DNA of 20,355 nt from Priapulus caudatus (GCF_000485595.1 NW_014577122.1:237652-258006); one strand, 5' to 3'. Shown: positions 1 through 11,102, counted from the stretch's first letter. Translations and numbers: made by a program. The notes: generated from the letters alone by a model not told the origin.

Positions 1-70
1 TGTGCGTGTGTGCGTGCGTGTGCGTGTGCGCGTGTGCGTGTGTGCGTGCGTGCGTGCGTATGCGTGCGTG
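1..70. repeat. GT/GCGTG microsatellite (copy 1, truncated)
   Basis: Alternating purine-pyrimidine DNA of TG and GCGTG units, cut by the window start. The equivalent arrays are at 9361-9511 and 19501-19665. Long alternating GT/GC tracts are known to be prone to Z-DNA formation and replication slippage. It marks the joint between the left and right halves of the composite unit. Confidence 0.9.
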
Positions 71-1261
71 AGAGTATGACGGGGTAGAATTGAGTTAATA
101 GTTTGTACACGCTCTCCGCTCATGGTTACCATATATAAATACTAGTTCGTGGCATTAGTTCCAAAGCGCCGGCAGTCAGTGAATTCTCGCTGTGGTTCAA
201 GAAAACGCAATTGCAATTATTTTTAGGATTGTGGAGTGTTAGTCGGGCACGCCAACCGCCCGCCAGGGGACGCTACGGGCGACCTACCCCACGCTAAATT
301 CCCGTCCCAGGGCCCGAAACGAAATTGCTCTGCCTTCGCCGACGTATATGGATACATACTGAAGCACGTAGAGAGCGTATTAAGGCGACGCACGTGCACA
401 CGATGCGAACGTCTAACTTTATATCATGAATTCCACCGCCACCGATAATATTCGGTGGGAAAAACTTCGTTGGCAAACCGCATTATTTCGTCGCCGACGG
501 TCGTAAATAGCTGCCTTTCGTTTCGTCGTGCGGACCCGCACATGTGCGTGGCTTTAATGGCGCGTTTAATACGGTTTTCTAAAACTTCATCTCTATCTGA
601 GGGTGGCTCGCGTGCCTTTATGGCGCTTTATATACATCGTCGAACGTTTTCAGCCTTTTACATGCTATTGACCCAGAGTGCAATTACACGGGAATGTAAA
701 ATATCGACTGCTCCGCTCTGAAAATTGCCTGTTCGTTTGAATGTGGCTGTTTTAGGAGCCTTTGTTTTCGATGGGACGGCGTTTGGATAACGCTTTTCCT
801 ACAATGCAGGCGTTTTATACGAGTCTTCATTTTGTTATTAATTCTCCGTTTATGTTATGGGTATACAACAGCTGCATAAGCGCTTCTCTGATATCCGGTC
901 TCTCATCTGGGTTCGTACGCGCAAGGAAAACTAGTTCGTGTGTAAGTATGCTTGCTCTGCATTATCGAGTGACCTTGTTATTGAACTGCCATTCATATCA
1001 CCACGCGCAATGCGCCCTAAAACATTTTGTATTGATTTCCACGCTATCATGCGTGCGGACGTGAAATGCTGAGGACCATGTTCGGTGGCAGGACTATCAT
1101 TTTTCTCGTAAAATACGATTTGGTTAGCCTTAGTCTGAAATCCTGTTTGCTTAGAGAGTTTCTCAAAAGTGTAGTCGGATTGGGTCTTAAAAAAGACAGA
1201 AAGATAGACACACAAATAGACCCACCTTTTCTCCGGCAACGTGATGTACACACTGGGTTGG

Positions 1262-1644
1262 CAATCGGTATCCTCTTTGCGATTATTGGTGTTTTTTAAT
1301 GTTTGATGCGGGCATGAAGTTGACGAGGGTTCGTCAGAGAGCCGCTCGATCAGCGGGAGCATGAAGCCTCGGCGACCGGTTCTCCGTCATCGTCGTCATC
1401 ACTGCTCCTGCCGTCATCACCATCATCACCGTCATCGCCATCATTACCGTCATCGCCATCATCGCAATCATCGCCATCATTACCGTCATCGCCGTCATCG
1501 TCGTCACCACTGCTCCTGCCGTCGTCACTTGTGATGTAATATCGAGTGGCGGCCGCTTTAGTAGGACGGTAGAACAGGTGTTATGCGCGTGTTACTTCCA
1601 TCTCGTGTCGCACATTGAAACTCGGATTTATACGGCAGCAGCTC
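1262..1644 (-). repeat. Inverted segment within copy 1 (counterpart 10703-11102)
   Basis: Flanks agree in copies 1 and 2 (left flank ends cactgggttgg, right flank begins gttaatcgctt), but the 383 bp between them are the reverse complement of the 400 bp at 10703-11102. Here the segment starts caatcggtatcc and ends gcagcagctc; in copy 2 it starts gaagctgctgg and ends ggataccgatt. The 17-bp length difference is almost wholly two 9-bp units of the internal minisatellite. No clear inverted repeat is visible at the breakpoints. Which orientation is older cannot be told, because copy 3 ends before this point. Confidence 0.93.
1384..1523 (-). repeat. 9-bp GATGACGGY minisatellite flanked by 32-bp direct repeats (copy 1)
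   Basis: Read on the minus strand, units of the type gatgacggt/gatgatggc repeat every 9 bp between two near-identical 32-bp blocks at 1384-1415 and 1492-1523, each containing the reverse complement of gacggcaggagcag. The 9-bp period keeps three frames open and gives Met/Thr/Ala, Asp/Gly or His/Arg repeat translations. These are low-complexity and not evidence of a gene. About 76 bp lie between the flanking blocks. Confidence 0.85.
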
Positions 1645-2663
1645 GTTAATCGCTTACTGAAATATAGACGTCATAATATTGAAATGAACGTTGTCGCAGC
1701 TTTCCACGTGTTCGGTGTCGTTTGGCAGCCGGTAAATGTATATAATATAAAAGCACGTGAGCGGTCGTATACGCTTTATCGCTGTACACAATAGAGTCAT
1801 GGTTGGGATCTTTGTGTTTCGGCTACGGGTGGCGAGAGATTAAACACTTTGCGCGTGAAAAAAAAAGAAAATATGGAAATTTGATTTGAAAAGCGAGAAA
1901 TGCGTGATCGTTGTTATTTCACTACGCTGCCATGTTTAATAATGATTTACATGTCTTTGCTAAGTGTAAAATCATGTTTGGAATATGTGGGTAAGCTAAT
2001 GGAGATGTAATTGCTTATATATTATGCATGGCAAAATAGCAGTGGTAATTAACTATCTTCGTAAATATGAATAGACAGTTTATTCTTAATCACGTTTTGC
2101 GAACATGGAAATCAATTGGAATCGTTTGGCACTTTGCCACTGAAACGAAACGCGCATGAACTTATATCACCTTCTTATTCTACCTCATATATTCAGTTTT
2201 TATATATTTCTTATTCTTCCAAACATCGCCAGAAACTCATAGATGGACGTTGCTTATTGTTTTTCCTAGGTTTCTAGCGGGTTGGACAGCATTAGCGTTT
2301 AGAGTATCTGGTTTAGCGGCGCCCGCATGCAGTGCAGCGCGTTATTGCTCAGAGAGACGGTGAAATAGAGGGCGCGCGGGGGGGAAATTACACTGCCCGC
2401 GACAAAACGGATTTATCGTAGTTGCCTTGAACGGCTCGCCTCGTCACAGCGTGCGCTCGTGCAATATATGTCTAACCACGTAGCGTTCTACTGAGACCAT
2501 GTGAAGAGTTAGGAGAACGGTGAAACGTCAACTAACGCGCCGTGTCGAGGAGTCGTCGCAACTGTTACTTGTATATAGCGTTCACGTAGCGAAGTGCTAG
2601 CGAAGTCAAGTCCATGTATGAAACCACTACCACCAACAGCACTACTAACACCAACACCACCAC

Positions 2664-2752
2664 CATCATCATCATCATCATCATCATGATCATCATCATC
2701 TTCATCATCATCATCGTCATAATCATCATCATCATCACCACCAGCATCATCA
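2664..2752. repeat. CAT/ATC trinucleotide array (copy 1)
   Basis: An interrupted (ATC)n tract preceded by CCA/ACC-type repeats. Interruptions (atgatc, ttcatc, gtcata) distinguish it from the copy-2 version at 12119-12210, which is purer in its left half. It yields long frames of poly-Asp, poly-Ile or poly-Met on either strand. I regard those as artefacts. Confidence 0.92.
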
Positions 2753-4299
2753 TTCACCGATATCACACACCACAGTTGTACACTATCGTCACATTCCAGC
2801 AGGGTTTAGGAAGCAATTCTAATCAGGTGGATTAGTGAACTCTAAGGATGAGGGCGCTGCGGTGGCTGGAGGATGCTGCAGATGCTGGGAAGGCATCGAC
2901 GAACAGGGATGTTAAGAAAGCAGGGAAACGCCGGAGCATGCTAATGAATATATAATTTCTGATGCTGGTAGCAATAGCCGCGGACGAGAAAAAGATGCTG
3001 AAAATACTAGGAACACTATTGCGCCACGGTGACAGCGACCTTTGGTCACAAACAGCTCCCATTGTTTCTATTTACTCGCCTGAGTTTGCTGAAAAAAAGC
3101 TCAGAGGGAGGACGGAGAGGGATGTACGATCGTTCTCCAGCTGATCCACTTCTCTTACCGAGCAATTTGAATAGCGCGCAGTCTAGTTTTAGTATGTATG
3201 GCAGTGTTACACTAAAAGGATATGGCGTAATTTAGTTATATCGAGGCTGCATGGGATATGCATGTTTGTAATAGCGTGCTTACAGAGAAAGACGATGCAG
3301 GATGGAGGTCAGGTTTATGGCCGTGTCTGACCTATCTGTAGATTCGGGTTTAAATCGCATACACTTCTCCGCGAATTGAGTGAGGATATGGATGGGATGT
3401 AATGGTATCATTACTACCTTACTGCCCGCTGATATTTTAGAGATGGTTAGTCGAAGTATACAGGTTTGCGGAAACCCTGCGTTTCGAGAATTGATTTACT
3501 AAGACGCTGATACACGACGCGCGACTAGAATGGCTTCATTTTTCGCACCGTTAGCATCTAATGCTGGACGCAGATGGCAGACGCCTAACCTGCGCAAATT
3601 TCAAACAGAAATCGGAAATTCGTTTCCTGTGATCGTGATGAAGCGTTGTAGCGCGTTCGCCGTCGCAGCGCCTGTAACAGACGAGTCGTATACGTCTGGG
3701 CGAGTCTGCCCCGATAAATGTATCTCTCCATTAGCTCTACCAATCATTTATTTTTTCGTTTAGGTTTGTATTTCGCGGTGCGCGTGTTTGCTCGTGGATC
3801 TATTTCGTACATTCTGACTGTGCTTGCACAGAGCGCTGAAGTATGGTTTGAAGTCTTTGTGAGTGGTCACAGCTGCAGAGGCGAGCGCGCCGAGTTATAG
3901 AAGGAACTCTCGTAAATGAAAGAAATTGCGGGGAACGAAAACGAAAGGCGGTGAAATTCGACAAAGTGAGGTAGCGTGTGGCATCTGTGTGCTTACCGGC
4001 TGCACTTAAATGTAGGATTTCGTAGGGAATCGCTGAGCGATTACTTTATTATGTATCGCAGCACTAAATCAAGGTCTATCCTCCACTCCTATACCCAGCA
4101 ACCATGAGAAAAATCTGCATACGAAATTTCCATTTGCTGCCCAAAACTTGAATGAAGAGTGTAATAGACGGGTGCGCAACAAAAGAGGCAAATTGATGGG
4201 CACACTGAGTTCCGAACAGTTATTGAAATACTCTATTTGACTGATATACTGCTGGACTGCAATTGTTTTGTGCGCTTTCGAATAAATCGTCCGGAGAAA

Positions 4300-5000
4300 G
4301 AGCGAGGAATAAAATTGGCATACGTGTGAATGCCAAATATATATATCAGAGAGCATATAAAAATGAATTTATTGAATTTCGCAAGGCCGCGCTCGTGTGT
4401 GTGTATATTGTGCGCGTGTGCTGATGGAATCACACTAATGGCTCAGTGAGCCACGAGGAGAAAATGCATTCAACTTTTATAAATCTGCTCCAGTGCCCGC
4501 CCCTCCCTCGAATAATATGTCCATCTGAACTGAGGAGTACAAAAGGAGAAGCACGTATGGCAGAGTAGAGAGGTATATGGTAGAAAGTAAACACTATTAA
4601 AGTGATTACGTCACCGTAAATAGTAAAAAATAAAAAAGATATTTCCACTTTTTCACAAAATATAAGTAATTCTGTTCACTTTTTATGGTTAAATTGCTGC
4701 ATTATACTTCCTATTTTACTATATTGTTCGATGTGAACATACACTCGTGACTCATACATAGCCCATAGCAAGCAATTAATGTTGGGAACATCAATTCAAA
4801 TCGTCTAGGTTTTTTGGATTTTTAACTAGTTGAGAAACAATCTTATCAGGTAAGAATTTGACGACCCACTTTTAATGTAAAAAAATAACAATTTTTTTTT
4901 ACAAATTTTACCATAGAAAATTCGTGACGTAGTCAATTTAATGTTGCTGCAATCATTAAAACGTCATTTAACGCAGAGCCACCACCAGCGCGAGGCATCG
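4300..5000. other. AT-rich stretch without genes
   Basis: Base composition drops clearly against both sides, with A and T runs throughout. It contains a perfect hairpin at 4876-4903 whose 10-base arms (tgtaaaaaaa and its complement) flank an 8-base loop. No terminal repeats delimit the block, so I cannot call it an element. The minus-strand frames here (such as 4069-4356 and 4430-4648) have no family features I can see. Confidence 0.5.
4876..4903. repeat. AT-rich inverted repeat (hairpin)
   Basis: Arms 4876-4885 and 4894-4903 are perfectly complementary around an 8-base centre. Such A/T-run hairpins arise easily in AT-rich DNA. The only support for a role is the perfect pairing. Confidence 0.6.
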
Positions 5001-5469
5001 TTTGTTACGCGCTTATATTATTGACTTTAATATTTCATCCGGTTTCCGTTTCGAGACAAAACGCAGGGCTTTATGTAATAAACGCTGTCGCAGTAATTGT
5101 GTTCGTCGCTGAATGTTTGATGAGACAAGCTGAGGCACAGCCCGGCCGACGCGTGGCTGGGAACATCGACAGGTGACGGCGACCAACTCGCAATTACACG
5201 CATTTGCTCGACGCGGACAAAGATACGGACGTACCCACGTCATCGCGGTGAGAGTATCGCACGGTGGCAGGCTGCGTGCGCGTGAGACACCTGATCTACG
5301 AATGACATGCAACCCTCGTCACGGCAGATGGCGGTCATTGTTGTCACCTGCGCCGCACCGCACCGCTGCGTTCTTTCTGGGCCGCGTAATCTGCTGACGT
5401 CACAATGCGTGCGCGTCGATGGCGTGCAGCGTAACATGACGCTGAACGGCGCACAGGTAGAAAGAGTTG

Positions 5470-5711
5470 CGCGCGTGTGTGGGTGCGTGTGCGTGCGTGC
5501 GTGCGTGCGCGCGTGTGTGTGTGTGCGTGTGCGAGCATGTGTGCTTGTGCGTGTGCGCGCGTGCGTGTGTGTGCGTGTGCGCGCGTGTGTGCGTGTGCGT
5601 GTATGCGTGTGTGCGTGTGCGCGCGTGTGTACGTGCATGCGTGTGTGTGCGTGTGTGTGCGTGTGCGCGCGTGTGCGTGTGTGTGCGTGTGTGTGTGTGC
5701 GTGTGCGCCTG
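5470..5711. repeat. GT/GCGTG microsatellite in spacer 1
   Basis: About 240 bp of alternating purine-pyrimidine DNA made of gt, gcgt and gcgc steps with a few interruptions (gagcatg, tatg, acgtgcatg). All six frames stay largely open, giving Cys/Val/Arg or His/Thr/Arg translations. These are repeat by-products. Z-DNA-prone by sequence type. Confidence 0.92.
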
Positions 5712-5869
5712 CACGGAGCGACATCAAGGCACCCACAATGTGCATTGTACTAAGACAACGGCGGTAATTTGCTCACCTTGATTGACACGCGCTCCCAGGA
5801 AGACAGCGTGGAAAACCGAACGTCCCGCCATCTGGTCTCATTGGGGGATTGTGATAGATACACTCTCCT

Positions 5870-6122
5870 GACGTCATCTAACACTGTCTAATTTTTAAAC
5901 TTAGACCCCCTCAGATGCGTTTTCTGCGCGAGCAAGGGGTGGTCCGGGAGGGTGTGGGAGGGGGGTGTCCACTGTTCACCCTCCCGCACGATAGAGATTT
6001 TGCAATTATTACACTGAAATGGAGCGACCTGAGGTGAAATTCTTGCAAATTTTCTCAAAAAAAATTATTTTGCTTGGGGGGGTTCGTTCGAACCCCCCGA
6101 ACCCCCCCTGGCTACGGGCCTG
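5870..6122 (-). mobile_element. Terminus of a DNA-transposon-like repeat (left limit unknown)
   Basis: Read on the minus strand, the block begins at 6122 with caggcccgtagccagggg, followed by a G/C-run hairpin (arms 6077-6086 and 6089-6098, ggggggttcg and its complement) and then A/T-rich and G-rich sequence. I recall this terminal string from dispersed repeats of several aquatic invertebrates, but I cannot assign a superfamily. No matching opposite terminus or target-site duplication is visible in the window, so only one end is supported and the left boundary is arbitrary. It lies directly against the AT-rich edge of copy 2 and is absent at the same edge of copy 3. Confidence 0.45.
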
Positions 6123-6142
6123 AATATATATATATAATATAT

Positions 6143-7100
6143 AACATGAAAGCACGTATTATAGTACACGATTATTTGGAGCCCGGCTTAAATTGTTAAA
6201 ATTGTTCGATCACTGTCCATGTCGTTTAGATATAAAGCCATTGCGAATGTCGACGGGTTATGTCGACACAGCTAAGACACTGCGCGTTCAGTTTAACGAT
6301 TTGAAGTACATTATTTTGCCCGCAGTCTCACTCGCAAGATTGCGACACATTATGTGATATATGTTGCCGAGCCGACGTCGCTAGATATGACGTCGTCTGA
6401 ACTTACAATTAATTGCTAGATTAAACTGAAAAGAATTAGAGAGATGAAGTAAAATGCTCTGGCATGTAATCTCCGTATCTCTCTTTCCCCCCTTGACGCC
6501 CGAGGCGCATGCGCATGTCTGTGAACTGATCAGATCGTGGACAGGGTCATGAGTACGAACCCGGAAAGAATGCTTATATACATAGGCACTCTACTCGTGA
6601 CGTCAATATCTCTTGGGTATAGGATGTCCGAATTCGATATGATCAATGTATATTTTGTATCTGCTATCCTGGTGATTACATATCCTGATATGCTATATGA
6701 CTATAATGACTTCCTAATACTGATCCTAACACCTAAAAGCAGGCCCATGAAAGTTAAACAACCTATTATGATATTCGATTAACAAATGGAGGCAATGAGC
6801 TGTTTAAAATGCGCGCGGACATCCAACGCTATCTGCCACTCGATAGAGATTCTTGCCGGTCATGCTCGGTCTATCCTCGCTGTGGTGTTCGTAGAATCGC
6901 CGCTGCGGGGCGCTGTCGCATTCCTGCATCGAGGGACGTCGTGGCAGCAAGCACGCGCCGACTATGACGCGAACAACTGTGAATCTGCACAAATTGGCGA
7001 AAAATTGGCAAAAGGTGAAATCAGGCTGCTTTGCGCCGAGCTAATCAAGATAATACTTAGCGGAGATCGGAACGTTAAGTCGTGAACGAAGTTCGCTCGA
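6143..7100. other. Left non-repetitive block of the unit (copy 2)
   Basis: No gene recognised. It matches about 16464-17403 in copy 3, but with many one-base insertions and deletions. The 81-codon frame at 6537-6782 and the 99-codon frame at 6786-7085 are broken in copy 3, which argues against coding or means that one copy is badly sequenced. A palindromic TGACGTCA at 6598-6605 in this copy reads TGAAGTCA in copy 3. Confidence 0.7.
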
Positions 7101-7103
7101 GAG

Positions 7104-8184
7104 AAGAGAGGTGTGCGGGTTATGGGTGCGCGTACGTGCGCGTGGCGTGCGTGCAATCGGAGAGAGATGAGAGGTGTGCCGGGTATGGGTGGCGCGTACG
7201 TGGGCGCGTGCGTGCGTGCATGCGGGAGAGATGGGAGGTGTGGAGGTTATGGGTGCGCGTGCGTGCCGTGCGTGCGTGGTGCATGCGGAGAGATGAGAGG
7301 TGTCGGGGTATGGGTGCGCGTTGCTAAGCGATGGCATGCGAGAGAGATAGAGGTGTTGAGGGATGGGTGCGCGTGCGTGCGCGTGCGTCGCGTGCGTGCA
7401 TGCGGAGAGAGAGAGGTGTGAGGGTATGTGTGCGCGTACGTGCGCGTGTGTCGTGCATGCGTGAGAGATAGAGGTGTGAGGGTATGTGTGCGCGTACGCG
7501 CGCGTGCGTGCGTGCAATGCGGGGCGAGATGAGAGGTGTGAGGGTATGTGTGCGCGTACGTGGCGCGTGTGTGCGGAGAGATGAGAGGTGTGCGGGTATG
7601 GGTGGCGCAGTGCGGCCGCGTGCGTGCCGTGCGTGCATGCGGGAGAAGATGAGAGTTGTGCGGGTATGGGTGCGCGTGCGTGCCGATGCATGCCGGGAGA
7701 GATGAGAGTGTGCGGGTATGGGTGCGGCGTGCGTGCGGTGCGTGCGTGGGTGCAATGGCGGGAGAGATGAGAGGTGTTGAGGTATGGTGCGGCCGTGCGT
7801 GCGTGCATGCGAGAGAGATGAAGGTGTGACAGGGTATGGGTGCGTGCGTCGCGGCGTGCGTGGCGTGCGTGCATGCGGGAGAGATGAGAGGTGTGAGGCG
7901 TATGGTGTGCGCGTACGTGGCAGGTCGTGCGGTGCGTGGCAGCGGGAGAGATGAGAGGTGTGAGGGTATGTGTGAGGGTACGGTGCGCGTGCGTCGTGCA
8001 GGCGGGAGAGATGAGAGGTGTGAGGGGTATGGTGGCGTGCGGTGCGTGCATGCAGAGAGATGAGAGGTGTGAGGTGTATGGTGGCGCGTGCGTGCATGCT
8101 GAGAGATGAGAATGTGAGGGTATGTGTGCGCGTACGTGGCGCGTGCGTGCGTGCAGGCGGAGAAGGATTGAGAGGTGTGAGGGT
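7104..8184. repeat. 60-bp minisatellite (copy 2)
   Basis: About 19 units of the type gagaggtgtgagggtatg, followed by an alternating tgcgcgtacgtgcgcgtgcg tract and atgcgggagagat. Unit length wanders around 60 bp because of many one-base gains and losses, in contrast to the clean left end of the copy-3 array. The unit lacks stop codons in several frames, so frames up to 395 codons run across it on the minus strand. Different copies break them at different places, and I do not regard them as genes. The last unit is interrupted by the transposon at 8185. Confidence 0.93.
8177..8184. repeat. Target-site duplication, left (copy 2)
   Basis: The 8-mer gtgagggt directly before the element end ggtttta. 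The same 8-mer follows the other end at 8598-8605. It is part of the minisatellite unit, which shows where the element landed. Confidence 0.75.
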
Positions 8185-8597
8185 GGTTTTATTCCTGTTG
8201 GCCTACTCCCATTTCGCCTACTCCTCAATTCGTCTAACGCTCAAAATCACCCATTCCATTTCGTCTAACGACGGATTGTTCAGCTAAATCAATCATTTAT
8301 AACATATAAAATATGGTTTTGATTGGCATACTATAGACTACAGGAAACCATAAGAAAACATAGGTAAATAATGATAACACAGCTGACAAAAATAGACTAT
8401 TGTTCATAAATAATCCATGAATAATCATTATTAGATAATAAAATAAGACTAACTAGTGGTTGAATGAAAATGACACATTATATTACTTATTCTGAGAGTA
8501 GCAACGAAATGGGAGTGGCGAAATGGGACGTAGGCGAAATGGGTGTAGGCGAAATGGGTAGTAGGCGAAATGGAGTAGCGCCAACTGGGATGTTACC
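8185..8597. mobile_element. MITE-like element with subterminal 15-bp repeats (copy 2)
   Basis: A 413-bp element with no coding capacity. The left end and the reverse complement of the right end share gttggcctactcccatttcg and continue for about 30 bp. Both outermost tips begin GG and diverge for several bases before pairing resumes at tccc. Subterminal arrays of a 15-mer (ggcgaaatgggagta) occur in opposite orientations: about five units on the right and about three more-degraded units on the left. The centre is AT-rich. Exact 8-bp duplications flank it, which fits insertion by a cut-and-paste transposase. Superfamilies with 8-bp or nearby duplications include hAT, Mutator-like, P and Zisupton; I cannot choose between them. 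The same insertion site in copy 3 shows that it predates duplication of the unit. Confidence 0.82.
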
Positions 8598-8605
8598 GTG
8601 AGGGT
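8598..8605. repeat. Target-site duplication, right (copy 2)
   Basis: Second gtgagggt. The sequence that follows (tttgtggttgcgtactcg, then cgaagagatataag) resembles a decayed minisatellite unit, so the array seems to have continued past the insertion. Confidence 0.75.
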
Positions 8606-9511
<906 letters not shown>

Positions 9512-10702
9512 AGAGTATGACGGGGTAGAATTGAGTTAATAGTTTGTACACGCTCTCCGCTCATGGTTACCATATATAAATACTAGTTCGTGGCATTAGT
9601 TCCAAAGCGCCGGCAGTCAGTGAATTCTCGCTGTGGTTCAAGAAAACGCAATTGCAATTATTTTTAGGATTGTGGAGTGTTAGTCGGGCACGCCAACCGC
9701 CCGCCAGGGGACGCTACGGGCGACCTACCCCACGCTAAATTCCCGTCCCAGGGCCCGAAACGAAATTGCTCTGCCTTCGCCGACGTATATGGATACATAC
9801 TGAAGCACGTAGAGAGCGTATTAAGGCGACGCACGTGCACACGATGCGAACGTCTAACTTTATATCATGAATTCCACCGCCACCGATAATATTCGGTGGG
9901 AAAAACTTCGTTGGCAAACCGCATTATTTCGTCGCCGACGGTCGTAAATAGCTGCCTTTCGTTTCGTCGTGCGGACCCGCACATGTGCGTGGCTTTAATG
10001 GCGCGTTTAATACGGTTTTCTAAAACTTCATCTCTATCTGAGGGTGGCTCGCGTGCCTTTATGGCGCTTTATATACATCGTCGAACGTTTTCAGCCTTTT
10101 ACATGCTATTGACCCAGAGTGCAATTACACGGGAATGTAAAATATCGACTGCTCCGCTCTGAAAATTGCCTGTTCGTTTGAATGTGGCTGTTTTAGGAGC
10201 CTTTGTTTTCGATGGGACGGCGTTTGGATAACGCTTTTCCTACAATGCAGGCGTTTTATACGAGTCTCCATTTTGTTATTAATTCTCCGTTTATGTTATG
10301 GGTATACAACAGCTGCATAAGCGCTTCTCTGGTATCCGGTCTCTCATCTGGGTTCGTACGCGCAAGGAAAACTAGTTCGTGTGTAAGTATGCTTGCTCTG
10401 CATTATCGAGTGACCTTGTTATTGAACTGCCATTCATATCACCACGCGCAATGCGCCCTAAAACATTTTGTATTGATTTCCACGCTATCATGCGTGCGGA
10501 CGTGAAATGCTGAGGACCATGTTCGGTGGCAGGACTATCATTTTTCTCGTAAAATACGATTTGGTTAGCCTTAGTCTGAAATCCTGTTTGCTTAGAGAGT
10601 TTCTCAAAAGTGTAGTCGGATTGGGTCTTAAAAAAGACAGAAAGATAGACACACAAATAGACCCACCTTTTCTCCGGCAACGTGATGTACACACTGGGTT
10701 GG
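9512..10702. other. Near-invariant block right of the GT array (copy 2)
   Basis: Matches 71-1261 at constant offset with two substitutions noticed. It contains a short hairpin, ccaccga ... tcggtgg, at 9880-9899, also present in the other copies. The same part of copy 3 (19666-20130) differs by a dozen or so small indels, then is clean again for about 200 bp. No recognisable gene, although 88- and 100-codon frames are open at 9896-10162 and 10203-10505. Confidence 0.75.
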
Positions 10703-11102
10703 AAGCTGCTGGCGTATAAATCCGGGTTTCAATGTGCGACACGAGATGGAAGTAACACGCGCATAACATCTGTTCTACCGTCCTACTAGAGCGGCCGCCA
10801 CTCGATATTACATCACAAGTGACGACGGCAGGAGCAGTGGTGACGACGATGACGGTGATGACGGTAATGATGGCGATGACGGTAATGATGGCGATGATGG
10901 CGATGATGGCGATGACGGCGATGACGGCTATGACGGTGATGATGGTGATGACGGCAGGAGCAGTGATGACGACGATGACGGAGGACCGGTCGCCGAGGCT
11001 TCATGCTCCCGCTGATCGAGCGGCTCTCTGACGAATCCTCGTCAACTTCATGCCCGCGTCAAACATTAAAAAACACCAATAATCGCAAAGAGGATACCGA
11101 TT
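10703..11102 (+). repeat. Inverted segment within copy 2 (counterpart 1262-1644)
   Basis: 400 bp that read as the reverse complement of copy 1's 1262-1644, between collinear flanks. Landmarks in order here are tataaatccgggtttc, gcggccgccactcg, the 9-bp minisatellite, ctgatcgagcggctctc and aggataccgatt. In copy 1 the same landmarks run in opposite order and on the opposite strand. The copy-1 frame at 931-1362 and the copy-2 frame at 10372-10692 share residues on one side of the breakpoint and differ on the other, as expected for an inversion. Confidence 0.93.
10824..10981 (+). repeat. 9-bp GATGACGGY minisatellite flanked by 32-bp direct repeats (copy 2)
   Basis: Units such as gatgacggt, gatggcgat and gatggtgat with 9-bp phase lie between 32-bp blocks at 10824-10855 and 10950-10981. 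The two blocks differ at one base (gtggtgac versus gtgatgac). The inner array is 94 bp, two units longer than in copy 1. Confidence 0.87.

Larger units (their letters stand above)
1..2843 (+). repeat. 6.2-kb composite unit, copy 1 (right part, cut by window start)
   Basis: This stretch is repeated at 9442-12301 (offset 9441 up to position 1261, offset 9458 from 1645). From 71 to 1261 I see no length change and notice only two substitutions, at 827 and 891. From 1645 to 2843 there are a handful of substitutions and two compensating one-base indels. Similarity stops abruptly after a shared gaactct ending at 2843. The middle (1262-1644) is inverted relative to copy 2. Open frames here, such as 236-448, 455-721 and 762-1064, are matched in copy 2 only because the DNA is nearly identical; 236-448 begins at a GTG, not ATG. 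I recognise no protein in them. Outside the annotated simple repeats I see nothing functional. Confidence 0.93.
2844..6124. other. Spacer 1 between unit copies 1 and 2
   Basis: This 3.3-kb stretch is not found in spacer 2 or in the unit as far as I can see by eye. The left 1.5 kb is ordinary mixed-composition DNA. It starts with a frame open from 2848 to 3144 apart from one TAA at 2953-2955, and also contains frames of 77 codons or fewer (for example 3530-3763) that I do not recognise. From about 4300 to 5000 it is AT-rich, and from 5000 to 5470 it is GC-richer with no feature I can name. It ends with a GT array and a transposon-like terminus that abuts copy 2. No RNA gene was recognised. Confidence 0.75.

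Noticed and set aside
132-180. Possible core promoter: tatataaat followed by an arthropod-type initiator tcagt
   Set aside because: TATA to initiator distance is about 45 bp, longer than the usual ~30. No transcript or gene follows that I can recognise. The motif recurs in the other copies only because the unit is duplicated.
455-1064. 88- and 100-codon frames identical or nearly so in copies 1 and 2
   Set aside because: The DNA itself is almost unchanged between these copies, so frame conservation carries no information. No recognisable domain, and copy 3 is too noisy to help.
2509-2766. Acidic poly-Asp protein (and its copy at 11967-12224)
   Set aside because: Comes from the CAT trinucleotide array on the minus strand; no start context or domain outside the repeat.
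3290-3440. Possible tRNA-derived SINE around gattcgggtttaaatcgc
   Set aside because: The B-box resemblance is poor, no convincing A-box or poly-A/T tail is visible, and there is no second copy in the window.
5240-5753. Cys/Val/Arg and His/Thr/Arg-rich frames of 96-148 codons
   Set aside because: Direct translation of the GT/GCGTG array in all frames; the same happens at 9334-9573, 13728-14138 and 19456-19726.
6537-6782. 81-codon hydrophobic frame in the left block of copy 2
   Set aside because: The matching part of copy 3 is disrupted by several indels and the composition simply reflects AT-rich DNA.
7041-8228. 395-codon minus-strand frame
   Set aside because: It lies almost wholly in the 60-bp minisatellite, is low-complexity (His/Thr/Arg/Pro/Ser), overlaps other long frames on both strands and is not kept intact in copy 3.
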